A stretch of 64,000 nucleotides of DNA, taken from positions 66,438,603 through 66,502,602 of the forward strand of contig CM017557.1 of assembly GCA_007844125.1 (NCBI GenBank), given 5' to 3'. The notes under the pieces are model-generated. The model saw only the letters and a list, made by a program, of their open reading frames with translations, was not told the DNA's origin and did not search any database. This stretch comes from Sinonovacula constricta. Its lineage: Eukaryota > Mollusca > Bivalvia > Cardiida > Solecurtidae. This document shows positions 22,879-34,660 of the stretch, piece by piece (position 1 is the first letter of the stretch; the number at the start of each line of letters is the position of its first letter). Made by a program: the position numbers and the translations under genes.

Positions 22879-23193
22879 ACATATCTCTATTATGTCGGCT
22901 CCAGGAGGCCCCGGGTTCGATCCCAGGCCGCGACATACCAAAGTCGTTAAAAATGGTAGTGGTATAGCTCCCTTGCTAAAGCTCAAGCAAATATAAGCGT
23001 AGTTCCACAACTGGTTGGCCCGGTGTCAGGATAATGTGACTGGGTGTGGTATCATGCCAGGTGTTCATGGCATGCTATACACAGTGAAGGCAGCACTATA
23101 TCTGCTTCAAGTGGACACTGTCTCCAGATAACTGAAATACTGTTGGTGGGACGATAAACCCAATAAACAAACAAACAAACAAACATATCTCTA
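22879..23193 (+). mobile_element. SINE family A, 5'-truncated, with 11-bp target-site duplication
   Basis: Begins inside the tRNA-like head (ggctccaggaggccccgggttcg, B box intact), continues through the full body, and ends gggacgataaacccaataaa followed by an (AAAC)n tail. ACATATCTCTA occurs at 22879-22889 and 23183-23193. This is target-primed insertion with 5' truncation, as expected for LINE-mobilised SINEs. Confidence 0.9.
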
Positions 23194-23421
23194 CTAGAAT
23201 GAATTTTAAGCTACTTATTATGCAAAAGAAAGAAATTTCACAGTTTGTAATTGCAAAACCTACACAAGAACATTCGATAAAGTCATTCCAATATAAAGGA
23301 CTACCTACTGTTTGGAATACCTAGGATATTAACAAGAGAGACAATTTCCATTTCACCAATTTACCTCATTGCAATGTTTACAGGTCTATGTGCTTGAGTG
23401 TTAGCATTTTTTAACTCAATT

Positions 23422-23600
23422 ACAAGCTTTAAATTTTCTACCTGATAGGTTTTATATTTTTCTATATTTTACACGCGTAGTTTGTTTTTAACCTGATTAC
23501 GCTCTTTTCACATTTAACTTTGTATTTGGCGCCGTATGACCTTTTGAGTGTCAGTGTGCCGTAAATCCCAAATAAATAAAGAAATAAACAAGCTTTAAAT
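23422..23600 (+). mobile_element. Short retroelement 3' end with perfect 13-bp target-site duplication
   Basis: ACAAGCTTTAAAT is found at 23422-23434 and 23588-23600. The 153 bp between them end in tgtgccgtaaatcccaaata and an aataaataaagaaata tail. The 'gccgtaaaaccc + A-rich tail' end resembles molluscan SINE/LINE 3' ends. The body is too short for a family call; it differs from SINE A and B here. Confidence 0.8.
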
Positions 23601-23964
23601 GATGAGTCTTTATCTTTCAATGTTCATGCGTGCATCAGTTTAGCTTGAATGTTTTTTGTAAAAATAACATGCAGATGAAAGCTTGGCTTACTACACACTG
23701 TCAAGTTTTTCAATGAGATCATTAAAATCTGATCATAATCACATGGAAATTTGACCTGAAATCATGCAATCAATTGTAATATATTTAGGGCCCTGTTAGC
23801 TTTTTTTTATACTGTAACCCTTATCATGCTACATTTTGTGAACAACCCAAGTGAAGCCCATGATAAATGATTGATAAACCAATGAAAAGCAGAAAAAAAA
23901 GTAGAAAAGAAATTCTTATTTTTCTTACATTATACAAGTTGCCTAACATTGCAGGTGACAGTTT

Positions 23965-24045
23965 AGCAAATAGAGTAGTTGCTGATCAGAAAGCTTCCAA
24001 GTGGTGAGCTCTCTGGTCTGGAACTATCCAAATTGCCTAAGCCTT
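23965..24045 (-). mobile_element. Foldback repeat family P, degenerate
   Basis: gctgatcagaaagcttccaa, gtctggaactatccaaattgcctaagcctta follow the reversed family order with many changes. Confidence 0.4.
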
Positions 24046-24498
24046 AGCCAGTTGAAACCTTTTTGTGCTCGACTTGTTACAATTCTTTTAACGCTACTAG
24101 GCATGAGTTGTAGCTAATGGTCTGTAAAGGACATTGATCTTTCTCTCTAGTTCACTACAAGCACCAGTGGGAAACGTCTTGTAATGGCTGAACCAGCAGG
24201 TTCTTTATGCAATAATGTGAAGTCCTCTTCATGTAATAGAATGGCAAATGAAGACTTCTTATTTTAAATCAAGCAAATCTGAAGTGTCTCTGCACTTCTT
24301 CATTTTTGGATTTTGGATGATGTGTAATCCTTATTAGTTTATTTGAAGTCATATAAAATTTTACCTTATAATCACGTTTACTTTTTTGGGCAAACACAGA
24401 TTGTCTTTTATATTGGTATAATATTTTTTTTTTAAATCTTCTTTTCAGATCAGTTATTTGAAATATGTTTTTCCTGAAGCTTATATAACAATATAATT
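24046..24498. other. Unassigned stretch
   Basis: Nothing recognised. Confidence 0.5.
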
Positions 24499-25567
24499 AA
24501 CTCACCTGAGCACAACATGCTCAAGGATGTTGTGCTCAAAGTGAGCTTTTCTGATACCCAGACGTGCAGTGTCTAACTGTTTGCTTATGAATACACTAGA
24601 GAATACAGTTTTTATTCAATCATTCTCAAACATGGCCAGAATGTTTGTGCGCAAGAAATCTTGGATGAGTTCATGACTGGGTCACGTGTGGTAAAAAAAA
24701 TGGACATTAGGTCAAATTTTAGAAAACCACTGTGAACACACTTAAAGGTGGTATCCGACAGTTTGGACCAAATATTTTTTTTATCAAATGACCAAATAAG
24801 TCATTGTTACCTGAAAAGGTTCTGCAAAATGCTTTTCATTGATGCCCTAGATCTGTGTGGACACTGAAGCATCACACTCCTATCATCATTACAATCAGGT
24901 ATTTCCTATCAAAATCACACTGCAGAGATGGCTATTTTTAAACTAAGAAAACCAGGTGAGAACTTCTTTTTAAGGTCGTGTGATATCATCATCCGGGTAG
25001 TCTGTGCTGACGTATGTCTCTGTTTAGCAGATTTCGCATTTACGCTTATTTATAAATTTGGATAAACTGAATACTTAGGAGTTATTTTTTTTGCTGTGTG
25101 TACTGTCTCACATATAGCTATTGTTCAGAATTGTCTCTACTCTGACTTAGATAAAAGTTCATGTAGAAACTATGCATGCATTCCCAGAAACTGAAAAATT
25201 TTGCCTGCATAGAATCTTGAAACAGTTCATAACTGGGTCATGTTGAGTCCAAAAAATAGGTCACTAGGTCAAATGTTTAGGGAAAAAAATGTGAACATGC
25301 TTAGAGCCACATTAATGGCCCAATTATCTTCACCAAACTTGGCCAGAATATTTGCCTGTATGAAATCATAGATATGTTTTGAACTGGGTCATATGGATTC
25401 AGTAGGTCAGTAGGTACCATACTAGAAAATCAACCCAGTGGCCACACTAATGGTCCAATCTTCAATAAAGATTTTTAAAGTAAATTAGCCCAACTTGATG
25501 CAATATGTAAGCCTACTAAAAGCCCCTGTCCTCAGGTGAGCGATTAAGGGCCATCATGGCTCTCTTG
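24499..25567 (+). mobile_element. CACCTGAGC element (family H) interrupted by a MITE
   Basis: Family H sequence runs from actcacctgagcacaac to about 24746 and resumes near 25190 with ttttgcctgcatagaatctt, ending ctcaggtgagcgattaagggccatcatggctctcttg. The interruption is a family D MITE. The 5' hairpin is altered: GAGCACAACAT (24508-24518) and ATGTTGTGCTC (24527-24537) form a perfect inverted repeat. Confidence 0.8.
24747..25190 (+). mobile_element. MITE family D, nested, 3' terminus eroded
   Basis: Left terminus GGTGGTATCCGACAGTTTGG at 24747 matches the copy at 50990. The body shares 'atcacactgcagagatggct', 'atttttaaactaagaaaacc' and 'ttatttataaatttggat' with the other copies. No right terminus is clear. 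Confidence 0.75.
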
Positions 25568-26221
25568 CATACAGTATGTTCAATGGATAATTATTGTGCA
25601 TTGTTGTTACCTTACATTTTCAATTTACCTGTGATAAAAATGAGAATATTGAAAAATTAAAGCATGTTTGCCTGGCAATAGCAAATGATGATTGAATGCC
25701 AACAAACTTTTGCCAAGAGGTTTTCTGCTTAAGATTCATGAATCATGCAGTAATGCTTGGCAAACTTGGCCCACTGTCTTATGTTCTATATGATCTAGCA
25801 AATCCTGCTTATGCTGAAGATACCAGGATATTGAACTTTCTGCCATTACTGTAAATTCTGCTTTTTTCATTGACAAGTTACTGCCACCATCATACATAGC
25901 TTTAGTGGTCTTTGTTGTCCAATTACAATAAATAAGCTTCCATGACATTGTTTTTAGCCCATGTTTAGAATTGTGTATTTAAAGCTTGGGTTTTATTTAA
26001 CTCTGATTGGATAGAATTGGATGAAATTTGAATTCTGACCAATCAGATTCTTTGTAGGAGACTCCATGACCCACTAAAAATAGTAACCATAATGCCAAAT
26101 TAGGACAAAAACAACATTCAAACTAAGGTTTTAGAATAGAAATAGAACTGATCTATGTTCACTGTGTTTCTTTTCTGCATTTTAATGGAATTCTCTACTT
26201 TGAATAAATGAACTCTCTTCA
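25568..26221. other. Unassigned stretch
   Basis: A 70-codon minus frame at 25736-25948 shows no known motif. Confidence 0.5.
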
Positions 26222-26385
26222 GCTCCATTGTAAGTGGGTTCCAGTCTTGTTCAGGGCAACATTTCATGTAGGGTTGCCTATAATCTGACCTGCTGTGTAG
26301 AAGTGCTTGTACCCAGATAGTTGCTGGCTTTCCTCTACCAGAAATTGCTGGACATCACAATAAGCTGATGAAAAATAAAAAGAAT
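26222..26385 (+). mobile_element. SINE family B, old copy
   Basis: gtgggttccagtcttgttca (B-box region), then cctgctgtgtagaagtgctt, acccagatag, and ctctaccagaaattgctgga follow the family order; the first half of the head is gone. Confidence 0.6.
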
Positions 26386-28128
26386 CTGAATACAAACTTG
26401 TGAATGCAGTGTTCTCATAATTGCACTATAGGACATTTTCCTTTTCCTATGAAGGATGGGTGATATAGGTAGGTTATTGATTCAGGGGTGGCACCATACT
26501 CCACCTAGAATTGGCAACCAATTGCTGATCAATTATCATCCCTCATTGTTTCAGGGCATCCGTTATCTGTTTGTACCATAATACTTTTAACTATTTCCTC
26601 AAGAAAATCTATATTCTAGATCTAATTTCATGCCCCATTGAATATGGACACTTACGTTTATTGAAAACTCTAGGGGGTTCAAACACCTATTAAAAGGCAT
26701 CGCTGTTTTTTTTTGTAGACAAATCTTTTTCAGTTAAAACTTTATTGCATGTCAAGTGAGTTTTCGTATTTGTGTTAAATGTATATGTTTTCCATTTATG
26801 CATTTGTCTTCACAGACTTAAGTGGCCATAAAATATTAACTAAAATGCATTAGAGATAATGCATGGCATTGGCAAATATGTGGTAACAATAAATGGCATT
26901 TAGAAATGCATGACTGGAAGTTATTATTTTACATTCAGTGACATAACAATGTGCTGTTTTGTTCTAGAAGGCCAATTATGTTGGTTGATGGTAAAATGAC
27001 GACCCAGGGCCATTGCAAGTGTTAAGTTGAATTAGTGGATGTGACATAAATCAAGGATATTTACATACTCATAGATGGTGGCTTTATCCCAACCATTGCA
27101 TCACTCATGTTTGTCTTATCTGATCCTTGGGCTGCTAACCGTGACGGGGAAAAGATGGAAATGCTAGCTAATGAAGGCATTTCTGGGACTGTAAATGTAT
27201 GTCTAATCAATATGGTAAGTCTCAATGGAACTACAACTTTAATAGCCTTGTCATAAAAATATGGGGATTGTCTTCCTGAAATGTTCAGAAGATTGTGGAA
27301 GCAACTTAAGAATAGGAAAAGCAGTACTTACTAGATTATATTGAAAGTTGGTCAGCCAAGCCCTAATTGCACATGTCGAATACTTGTCTTAGTAGTTATG
27401 GATTGGATCAATCTTAGAACATCTTTATTATGTATTCATTGATTTATTCATCTTTCTTTAAGGCTTGGCTTGATGGTGTGGTTTTTTTGGTATTGGTGGG
27501 TTTGGTCAGAAGATAATTATGACACCGCCTGGTTTCATGGCAAGTTTCGATAGCTTGCTATAGCAATAAAGGCAATATAATGTTAAAATTATAAGTTGTT
27601 GTTGAGATTTGTATTTGTACTTTTGTCAAGTTTTAACAAGAATTTTTTTTTTCTTTGTAATTTGACAATTGTGAAAAGAAAAAGCGTAAAATCTCTTAGG
27701 GTAATTAACTTTGTATACATTGTTGTGAAACTTACATACATTAAGAACAAGGATAAGTATTCTAGACATTGTGAAATAGATAAAACATGCCAGGTAATCT
27801 GAAGTCCGACATATTGTTACACAGGGTGTGTATTACATTTTGGTTGCACCCGTAATAGAAATCACAGAAATCTTGGAACATGGCATATTTGTATATGAAG
27901 ACTGATTCATCAAGAGGTAAAACAATCTGCTGAGGTTATTGCATTGATCAATCCTGATGTTCTGGGTTATTCCGTGCATGTCTATTGTAAATACTGGTTG
28001 TTGGTTTGTGTTTTAAGGCACCCCTGAGAATATGCTTTAAACCTGTTACATTTGTTAATAATCCATACCAAATACTATCTGCCAACAACTTAACAACATA
28101 TTTAATTTATAAGATGTTTTGAGAAAGT
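26386..28128. other. Unassigned stretch
   Basis: AT-rich, no gene or repeat recognised; a 68-codon frame at 27596-27802 is unsupported. Confidence 0.5.
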
Positions 28129-28382
28129 GATGATACCAAAGGGGTGCCCGTGGCATAGTGGTTGTGTCGCTGATTTGAAACTGCTCTGAGCTTAGCCACC
28201 CACCGCGTGGGTTTGAGTCCTGTTTGGGACGAAGGCCTTAAAGTGGGAAGCTTGGTATTCCAATTGACCTGCTATTTCCTGGTGGTTCTACCCAGACATT
28301 TGCATGGGGTCTTCCTCCACCAAAACAGCTGGATGTCACTATAATGATCATAATTGGCTGCTGAAAAACAGATGACACCAAA
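28129..28382 (+). mobile_element. SINE family B with 12-bp target-site duplication
   Basis: The tRNA-like head has cgtggcatagtggttgtgtc and gtgggtttgagtcctg (B box). The body contains tggttctacccagacatttg and gtcttcctccaccaaaacag, ending taattggctgctgaaaaaca. GATGATACCAAA (28129-28140) and GATGACACCAAA (28371-28382) flank it with one mismatch. Confidence 0.88.
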
Positions 28383-28383
28383 T

Positions 28384-28440
28384 AGTGAAGATCCTGATCA
28401 GACAACTCACAGCAGGAGCCAATTGATCCGGATCTTGATG
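28384..28440 (-). mobile_element. Foldback repeat family P fragment
   Basis: gaagatcctgatcagacaac and gatccggatcttgatgg are the two arms. It abuts the SINE and generates the DPDQT-like reading frame seen here. Confidence 0.6.
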
Positions 28441-28820
28441 GTCAGTTTTACCGTTTTTCCCCCTGGTTTAGTACTGGGTCATTTAATAATGGTCAAAGTT
28501 TTTACTTGTTGTTTTTCCAGGTTTACAAGTGGGTCAGACATGAATGTAGAATGTAGGTTTTATTGGCATAAGCAAAGTATTTCTGGTTGAGTTATAATAA
28601 TGGCTTATTGATAGCCGTGCCATGAATTACTATAGGATCTTCCATTGTTGCTATTAAATTAAGCATGTATAGCATACTTATGGCACCAGAATAAATGTAT
28701 GTTCTTTTTTATTTCTATGCGAGAGAAACATTTGTTTGGGTTTTTTTTGCTCACACTGTAGTTCTATAATGAATTATTATTGGATCCATCTATGTTAATC
28801 ATGCTATCTACTAAAGTGTA
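28441..28820. other. Unassigned stretch
   Basis: Nothing recognised. Confidence 0.5.
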
Positions 28821-29066
28821 GGTGGCGCCATTGCTGAGCAGATAGTATTGCCGACTTGTAACTCCTCAGCTCCTTACTGCATTAGTTCGAACCCTGGTCG
28901 AGGTGAGAACTTCCATGTAGGGAGGTTTTTTTAGCTTATCTGCGATGCCCTGGTGGTTTTAACCAGATATAAGTAAGTCTAGGGTCTTCCACCACTAACA
29001 ATAAGCTGGATGTTTCCAATATGACCATGATTGTGACCATGCAATGTAACAAAAATCAAAGCAAAA
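28821..29066 (+). mobile_element. SINE family B
   Basis: Head ggtggcgccattgctgagca, cttgtaactcctcagc, then B box gttcgaaccctgg. The body runs ..tggtttt.aaccagatata.., gtcttccaccac, and ends gcaatgtaacaaaaatc. The anticodon-loop-like cttgtaac recalls tRNA-Thr(UGU); this is a resemblance by eye only. Confidence 0.82.
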
Positions 29067-29424
29067 GATATATACTCACTTGTTGATTTGTATTTAATAC
29101 TTTGACTGTTGTAATCATTCTGATATGTTACATTTAAAAATGTTGTCAAACAGATTGTTATTTTGAAAAGTAGAAAATAACAATGAAACACAAAACACTT
29201 AAAGAAATAAAAATGCCCTTAGAAAATAAATAAAAAATCCTGCACACCTTCAACTTTTTGAAGTGGTTCTATTCTGTTAAGATCACACACATTTTATAAA
29301 CAACATAGACTGCTGTAAGAACTTCTGTTTGTTCCATCATGCATCAGTTTTCTATTGTCCTCAAACAAATCTATGCAGGTGATCCAAAATGTTTGAGATT
29401 CCATGTTTTTCTCTTGGCAGTTTC
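29067..29424. other. Unassigned stretch
   Basis: Nothing recognised. Confidence 0.5.
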
Positions 29425-29545
29425 TTACCCTTATCCTGCTAAGCATTAATATTGAATTATTTTGAAAGAAGTTACATCCAGATCAGGCATCTCCTTGCGG
29501 AAGCTTTCTGGTCATGGCCTACACTGTTTGCTGCAATGTTTTTAT
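29425..29545 (+). mobile_element. Foldback repeat family P
   Basis: acccttatcctgctaagcat, ttacatccagatcaggcatc, tttctggtcatggcctacac and tgtttgctg in family order. Confidence 0.6.
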
Positions 29546-30082
29546 CAAAGTATCTTATTGCCACTGCATAAAGATGAGTGTAAATAAATAAGGATTTTAG
29601 TATTTACAACAAATAACAAAAAGTCAGACTAAGGACCCTATGTGCTGTAAAATATATCCTACCATGTTAAAAATATTGTGGAGGTAATGAGATGAGATTT
29701 TATTTTCTTCTTTATAAACACCAGATATTGGTATATTTTGACTCTGAAAAAAGTCAAATATTTATTACTGTTAGAAACCTCTGGAGAAACAAATCTCATT
29801 TTCTTGAAATCCAATCCAGTAGTAATTTCTAGCTTAGAAACATAATATGCTCTCCTTTATGATCTGCTTAGCTTGTATTAATCAGGGTAGGGCATATATA
29901 AAGTACAAATTTATTAGCATTATATGCTACTTAGTGCTTTCTTTTTCAAGCAGATTTTTACATGATGCATGAACCAGTTAGAAATAATTTTGACTGTCAT
30001 TTATACTATTGATGTATCAACAATATTTACAGTCATTTGTGTATTGATACGCAAAAGTTGTATATTGCTTGCTTCACTTGTT
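29546..30082. other. Unassigned stretch
   Basis: Nothing recognised. Confidence 0.5.
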
Positions 30083-30302
30083 AACTCTTTAAGCCTGCTA
30101 TTGGTGTATTTATGAGGCTTAGGCAGATAGTGTAGATCCAGATTAGCCAGCTTCCTGCTGGGAACTTCTGATCTATACTATTTGCTTCTCAGTCCCTTCT
30201 CATAAGTATATCAGCCCTGACATGTAACATGTATAATATAAAAGCCAAAAAAAACACCTGAGAATTTAGCATGGGTTTGTAACAAAATGTAGCAAGATTA
30301 GG
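30083..30302 (+). mobile_element. Foldback repeat family P, long copy
   Basis: Has aagcctgctattggtgtatt, gtgtagatccagattagcca, gatctatactatttgcttctc, then a 3' half ending gcatgggtttgtaacaaaat gtagcaa. The same 3' half follows the copy at 60455, so it belongs to the element. Confidence 0.75.
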
Positions 30303-30954
30303 GGCTCAAGTTGAAGAAGACAAAAATATATTTTCTGTCATAAAATTAAAAAGCAGAGGGTCATGTTTTAAGTTGCTGCTTAGAATCCAAATATCGACAG
30401 ATATGTATGCTGCTGTTTTATAGAACTGGATAGGTTCAGCAAAAAGATTTTATGAAAAACAAATATTACTCTTTATTTAAAAAAATACAAATAAATCCTT
30501 TATTTAGTGTACAAAAAAGATATTAAAACTTTCTTTAACATCTGATTATCAGTTGGCTGTCATCTTGCAAGCTTTATCTTTTTGCAATTCTATTGATTTT
30601 TGTTTTGTTTTTCAAACTTTAAAAGATAATGGGTATCTGTCTTGATGTAAGAAGATGGTTTTATGCTGTTTCCTTGTGCTAAGATAAAGAATGATTGATG
30701 TCCTATAAATGCTCCTTATCCTTACATAATGCTCCAGAACATTGAGATTGATACTGAGACAATATTTATTTGTTTAAAGTGGATAAAACAATAAATAATT
30801 ATTAATAATCATTCCAAATTAGCTCTTTTGGAGGAGTCTCGAGCTAAAATTTCTTTTGACAGCATACACTTTGTTTATTTTGCAGGATCTAGAGAAATAA
30901 TAGTAAATGCAATTGACATTTTTTCTTTCATGTTATTTATTAAACCCTTTGTAA
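30303..30954. other. Unassigned AT-rich stretch
   Basis: Nothing recognised. Confidence 0.5.
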
Positions 30955-31180
30955 ACTTCATATTGTATTTTGGTAGGGAACTTTATTTTGCAATGTGATA
31001 AAATACTTCATTTTATAATATGATAGATAACCTCATTATTGTATTATAATAGGTAACTTCATGTTGTATTATGAAAGGTAACTTGGTTTTGTGATGTAAA
31101 AAGTTACTTCATTTTGTGATGTAATAGGTAACTTAATTTTGCAGTACAATAAGTAACTTCATTTTGTAGTATAATTTACC
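30955..31180. repeat. Degenerate tandem repeat, about 27-28-bp units
   Basis: Roughly eight variants of 'ggtaacttcattttgtatta + taata' follow one another with substitutions and small indels. Confidence 0.82.
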
Positions 31181-31534
31181 TGTATCTTTATTATTTAGTT
31201 CTCTCTTAATATAAAGAAAGGGAATATGGCACTATAGAAGTAGTTGAAAGGTTTTGAATGTTTCCTTCTTGTTTCTGACATGTTCTAATTGACAGCACTT
31301 GAGATTAGCATGCCATAAGCTGGGACAATGTCAAGATGCAGGTAGTTATGTTTGTAGCTAGGATTCCAAGCATCATGTCAGAGCTTGTTGCAACTAGACT
31401 GAGAGATTGTTTAAATGATTGTCTTTCACTCTCTGCTTCATCTGCAGTCTTCCATGTTTATCAGGCTACTTAAAACATTTTCAGTTTTTGTTGTTTCCAT
31501 GTTTGCTAGATTCAGTTTTGTTAGTGACCACATT
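31181..31534. other. Unassigned stretch between two tandem arrays
   Basis: No gene recognised; the plus frame 31415-31708 reads into the next array. Confidence 0.5.
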
Positions 31535-32108
31535 ATTGCAGTAACTGTACTCATATTGCTTTACACTCTATTACATATCTTCCAGCAGGTACAAACTGTA
31601 CCTGTCACATGGTTTTATTGCAGTAACTGTACTCATATTGCTTTATACTCCATTACATATCTCCAAGCAGGTACAAACTGTACCTGTCACATGGTTTCAT
31701 TGCAGTAACTGTACTCATATTGCTTTATACTCCATTACATATCTCCCAGCAGGTACAAACTGTACCTGTCAAATGGTTTTATTGCAGTAACTGTACTCCT
31801 ATTGCTTTATACTCCATTACATATCTCCTAGCAGGTACAAACTGTACCTGTCAAATGGTTTTATTGCAGTAACTGTACTCCTATTGCTTTATACTCCATT
31901 ACATATCTTCCAGCAGGTACAAACTGTACCTGTCACATGGTTTTATTGCAGTAACTGTACTCATATTGCTTTACACTCTATTACATATCTTCCAGCAGGT
32001 ACAAACTGTACCTGTCACATGGTTTTATTGTAATAACTGTCCTCATATTGCTTTATACTCCATTACATATTTCCCAGCAGGTACAAACTGTACCTGTCAC
32101 ATTGTTTA
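31535..32108. repeat. 82-bp tandem array, seven units
   Basis: The phrase gcagtaactgtactc starts at 31538, 31620, 31702, 31784, 31866 and 31948, and as gtaataactg at 32030: exactly 82 bp each time. Each unit holds the inverted repeat CAGGTAC/GTACCTG around aaact. Divergence between units is low. Confidence 0.96.
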
Positions 32109-33111
32109 ACAAAAACAACAACAAACTAATTTGAGCTTAGCATTTTTAAGCTTTTGTTTTTTAAATTCTAGTAAACATTATAACTTGGTGTGAAAATTAA
32201 CCTCCATTTCAGTATTTTACTACATTTTTAGGTCGAATATTCTTTGAACAATACAAACTATTTCACTCAAATGTGTGACAGACTCATCAGAGTTTTGCTA
32301 CATCAGTGTTGTCGCCATGTTAATGTTTTTTTTTTTTTACTACTAAAATACTCTCAAACTCATTATATCAGTAAAAAGAACATAGATTGAAATAAAACCT
32401 CTTTTAAGTTTTCCTTTTGGTCATGCCTTCTTACTTAAAAATATGATCAGAGTTTGACTAAAAATATAGCAAAAATAATGTTTGTTGCTTGAAAAAACAA
32501 AAACAACAGAAATAGCAGGCAGTTTAACTGGAAAACCATATTACTGTTAAAGGTAATGTTCTCAATAATTGCCAGTTGCATACCTCATTAGGATTAAGAT
32601 GTTCCAAGAGTTTTGGGGCACATTTTCACTAGCGTTGCAATCATTGCGAATGAGAAATATTCTGATGTTTTTTAATGTAGAAATCCTTGTAACCTTCAAC
32701 AAGGCACACACACTCTTGATTAGTTCCTAGCTGATTTGAAGTCTTTGATAACAACCAATTTCTGTTTTGATATTTGTGTGTGGGGTTAATGCTTAAAATA
32801 AGCTACAGTTTTGTCAGCATTATTGATAACTTGACAAGTGCTAAGCAGTTATTTCTCTAATTATAACCTACTTGTGCAAAATGTATCGGAGAGAAAGTTT
32901 GCAACATTGTTTAGTTCTTCTTATGCTTTTCAGAATATTTTTATTTCTTCCATTTCTTCATTTGGTTATATATATATACCAATTTTCTTTGCAGTTTTCA
33001 CTGGATTATTTTAATTTTTTAATTTTATTTTGTTCATAGTTCAGACACAATTTTCCATTAATTTACATTCCATAGCTATCAGTAATAGTCCTCTGTCCAG
33101 GTTTGTTGCTG
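32109..33111. other. Unassigned AT-rich stretch
   Basis: Poly-T/poly-A runs only; no gene or repeat recognised. Confidence 0.5.
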
Positions 33112-33305
33112 GTGTTGTTTTTGCGACATTTTCTAAAAAACAATTATCGGTCTGGTATTACGCATACATGTAGCATTTGTGGTAAAATACATTACAAAGT
33201 ATTTCTTAGCTTCATAAGTGGGATAATCCAGATTTTGCTTGTGTTTCAATCAGTCTCTTAAATATTGAAGACAGCACTTTCCCTTTTCAATGGTAAGACC
33301 CTCTT
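33112..33305 (+). repeat. Dispersed repeat family G, copy 1
   Basis: Shares ttgcgacattttct, catttgtggtaaaata, acaaa.tatttcttag and caatggtaagaccctc, in the same order and spacing, with 37418-37605. Class unknown. Confidence 0.8.
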
Positions 33306-33904
33306 TGTCCATATGATTACTTTATACTTCCATATTCCAACCATTGTAATATCCTCTATTATATCATTATCTATCATCTTTTGTAATTCTAGCAATTAAT
33401 GGATATTTTCCCACAATTTTAGACAATAATCTGCACCTAATTATGCCATTCTCTGTTGTTTTACATCCTAGTTATTTTGCATTACGTAGTCTACTGTTTC
33501 TCCTTGTTAAGTAACACGGTGGATGAGCTTAAACAAATATCTACAAATATCTATAATTCCTGCATAATTGATGCAATAATTATTGTAATTTGCAATTGCT
33601 GTTTGATGTTTTTGATAATTAGTGTGTTTGGTGGCAAGTTAATTGTGTATATTGCCTTATATCTTATAACACTCAGTTCTTTAAAAACAAAGTTACTATT
33701 CTATAGCAGAGTTTCCATGTGAGAGGCTGTGCAGTGTCAGTTCATGTAGCAGCTTCTGTTTAACATTAGCAGTTTACATTGACGCAGTTCGTCTAGGGAT
33801 TTTAGGTTGATTTGTTGTTAATTGATTTGTTGTTGATTTGTTCGGTTCCACCAAAGAGCATTCTGTCGCCACGAGATGGTGTTTTAGCATAAAAATAATG
33901 TTGT
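33306..33904. other. Unassigned stretch
   Basis: An 88-codon frame at 33456-33722 is hydrophobic but has no recognised domain; chance is likely in such T-rich sequence. Confidence 0.5.
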
Positions 33905-34660
33905 CGGTAGGGCTGTCATGATATGTTGCAGCGTACCCTGACATATTATGATATAAGAGTGTATTCAGTACACAATGCAGTATATTTTCCACAGTTGATC
34001 ATGCTATTATAAAGAGCTATTTCACTCATCATACTGAGAAGCAGTAAAATATGACATAGTTTTAGAAGCATTATAACAGGTAAGCACAGAAACAGAAAAG
34101 TAATACAACTAGGTGATTGCAAATTACAGCCAACAATGTATACAACAAGTGCATCAAAATGTTGACACAGTGTGGGACCTTCAACAGTTTTCTTTGTTGA
34201 TCAGTCTTCTTTCAAATAGAAATGGCCCAACACATCAATTTTTGCCATTCAATTTGGCATTCTTTCAAAAAAATCAATCGGTTAGCCATATTGTTTACAA
34301 TTTGCAACGGTTTCATTTGACTAAATTGCCAGAGGACAGGTAACGATATTCTAAGTATTCTGCATTGAACTGTCTAATGACAGTGTGGCTGCTGCTAACA
34401 AATTGTATTTTCAATAAGATTCATGCTTCTATACAGCATTTGTTTTTGTTTTAATCTAGAAATTAAATTTTACCAATAAATTGCTGGGCTGTTTAGAATG
34501 AACTCCCCTGACATGGATTTGACTTCAGACAACAATGGTGGCATTTACCACATTAAACAAAATATGGTCAAAAGCCGGCATGGTCATTTTGTATCACAGA
34601 ACAGTATCGACTTTACTCAGTATCGCAATATACCGGTATACCGTGACAGCTCCAGTTGGA
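33905..34660. mobile_element. Possible hAT-like non-autonomous element
   Basis: Left side tagggctgtcatgatatg and right side taccggtataccgtgacagctcc are loosely inverted (ggctgtca.g.ta). Internal atatcg/ataccg motifs are typical of such elements. The termini are imperfect and no target duplication was confirmed. Confidence 0.3.

Noticed and set aside
31535..32108. CRISPR-like array
   Set aside because: Units are directly adjacent and repeated over their full 82 bp; there are no unique spacers, and the genome is eukaryotic.
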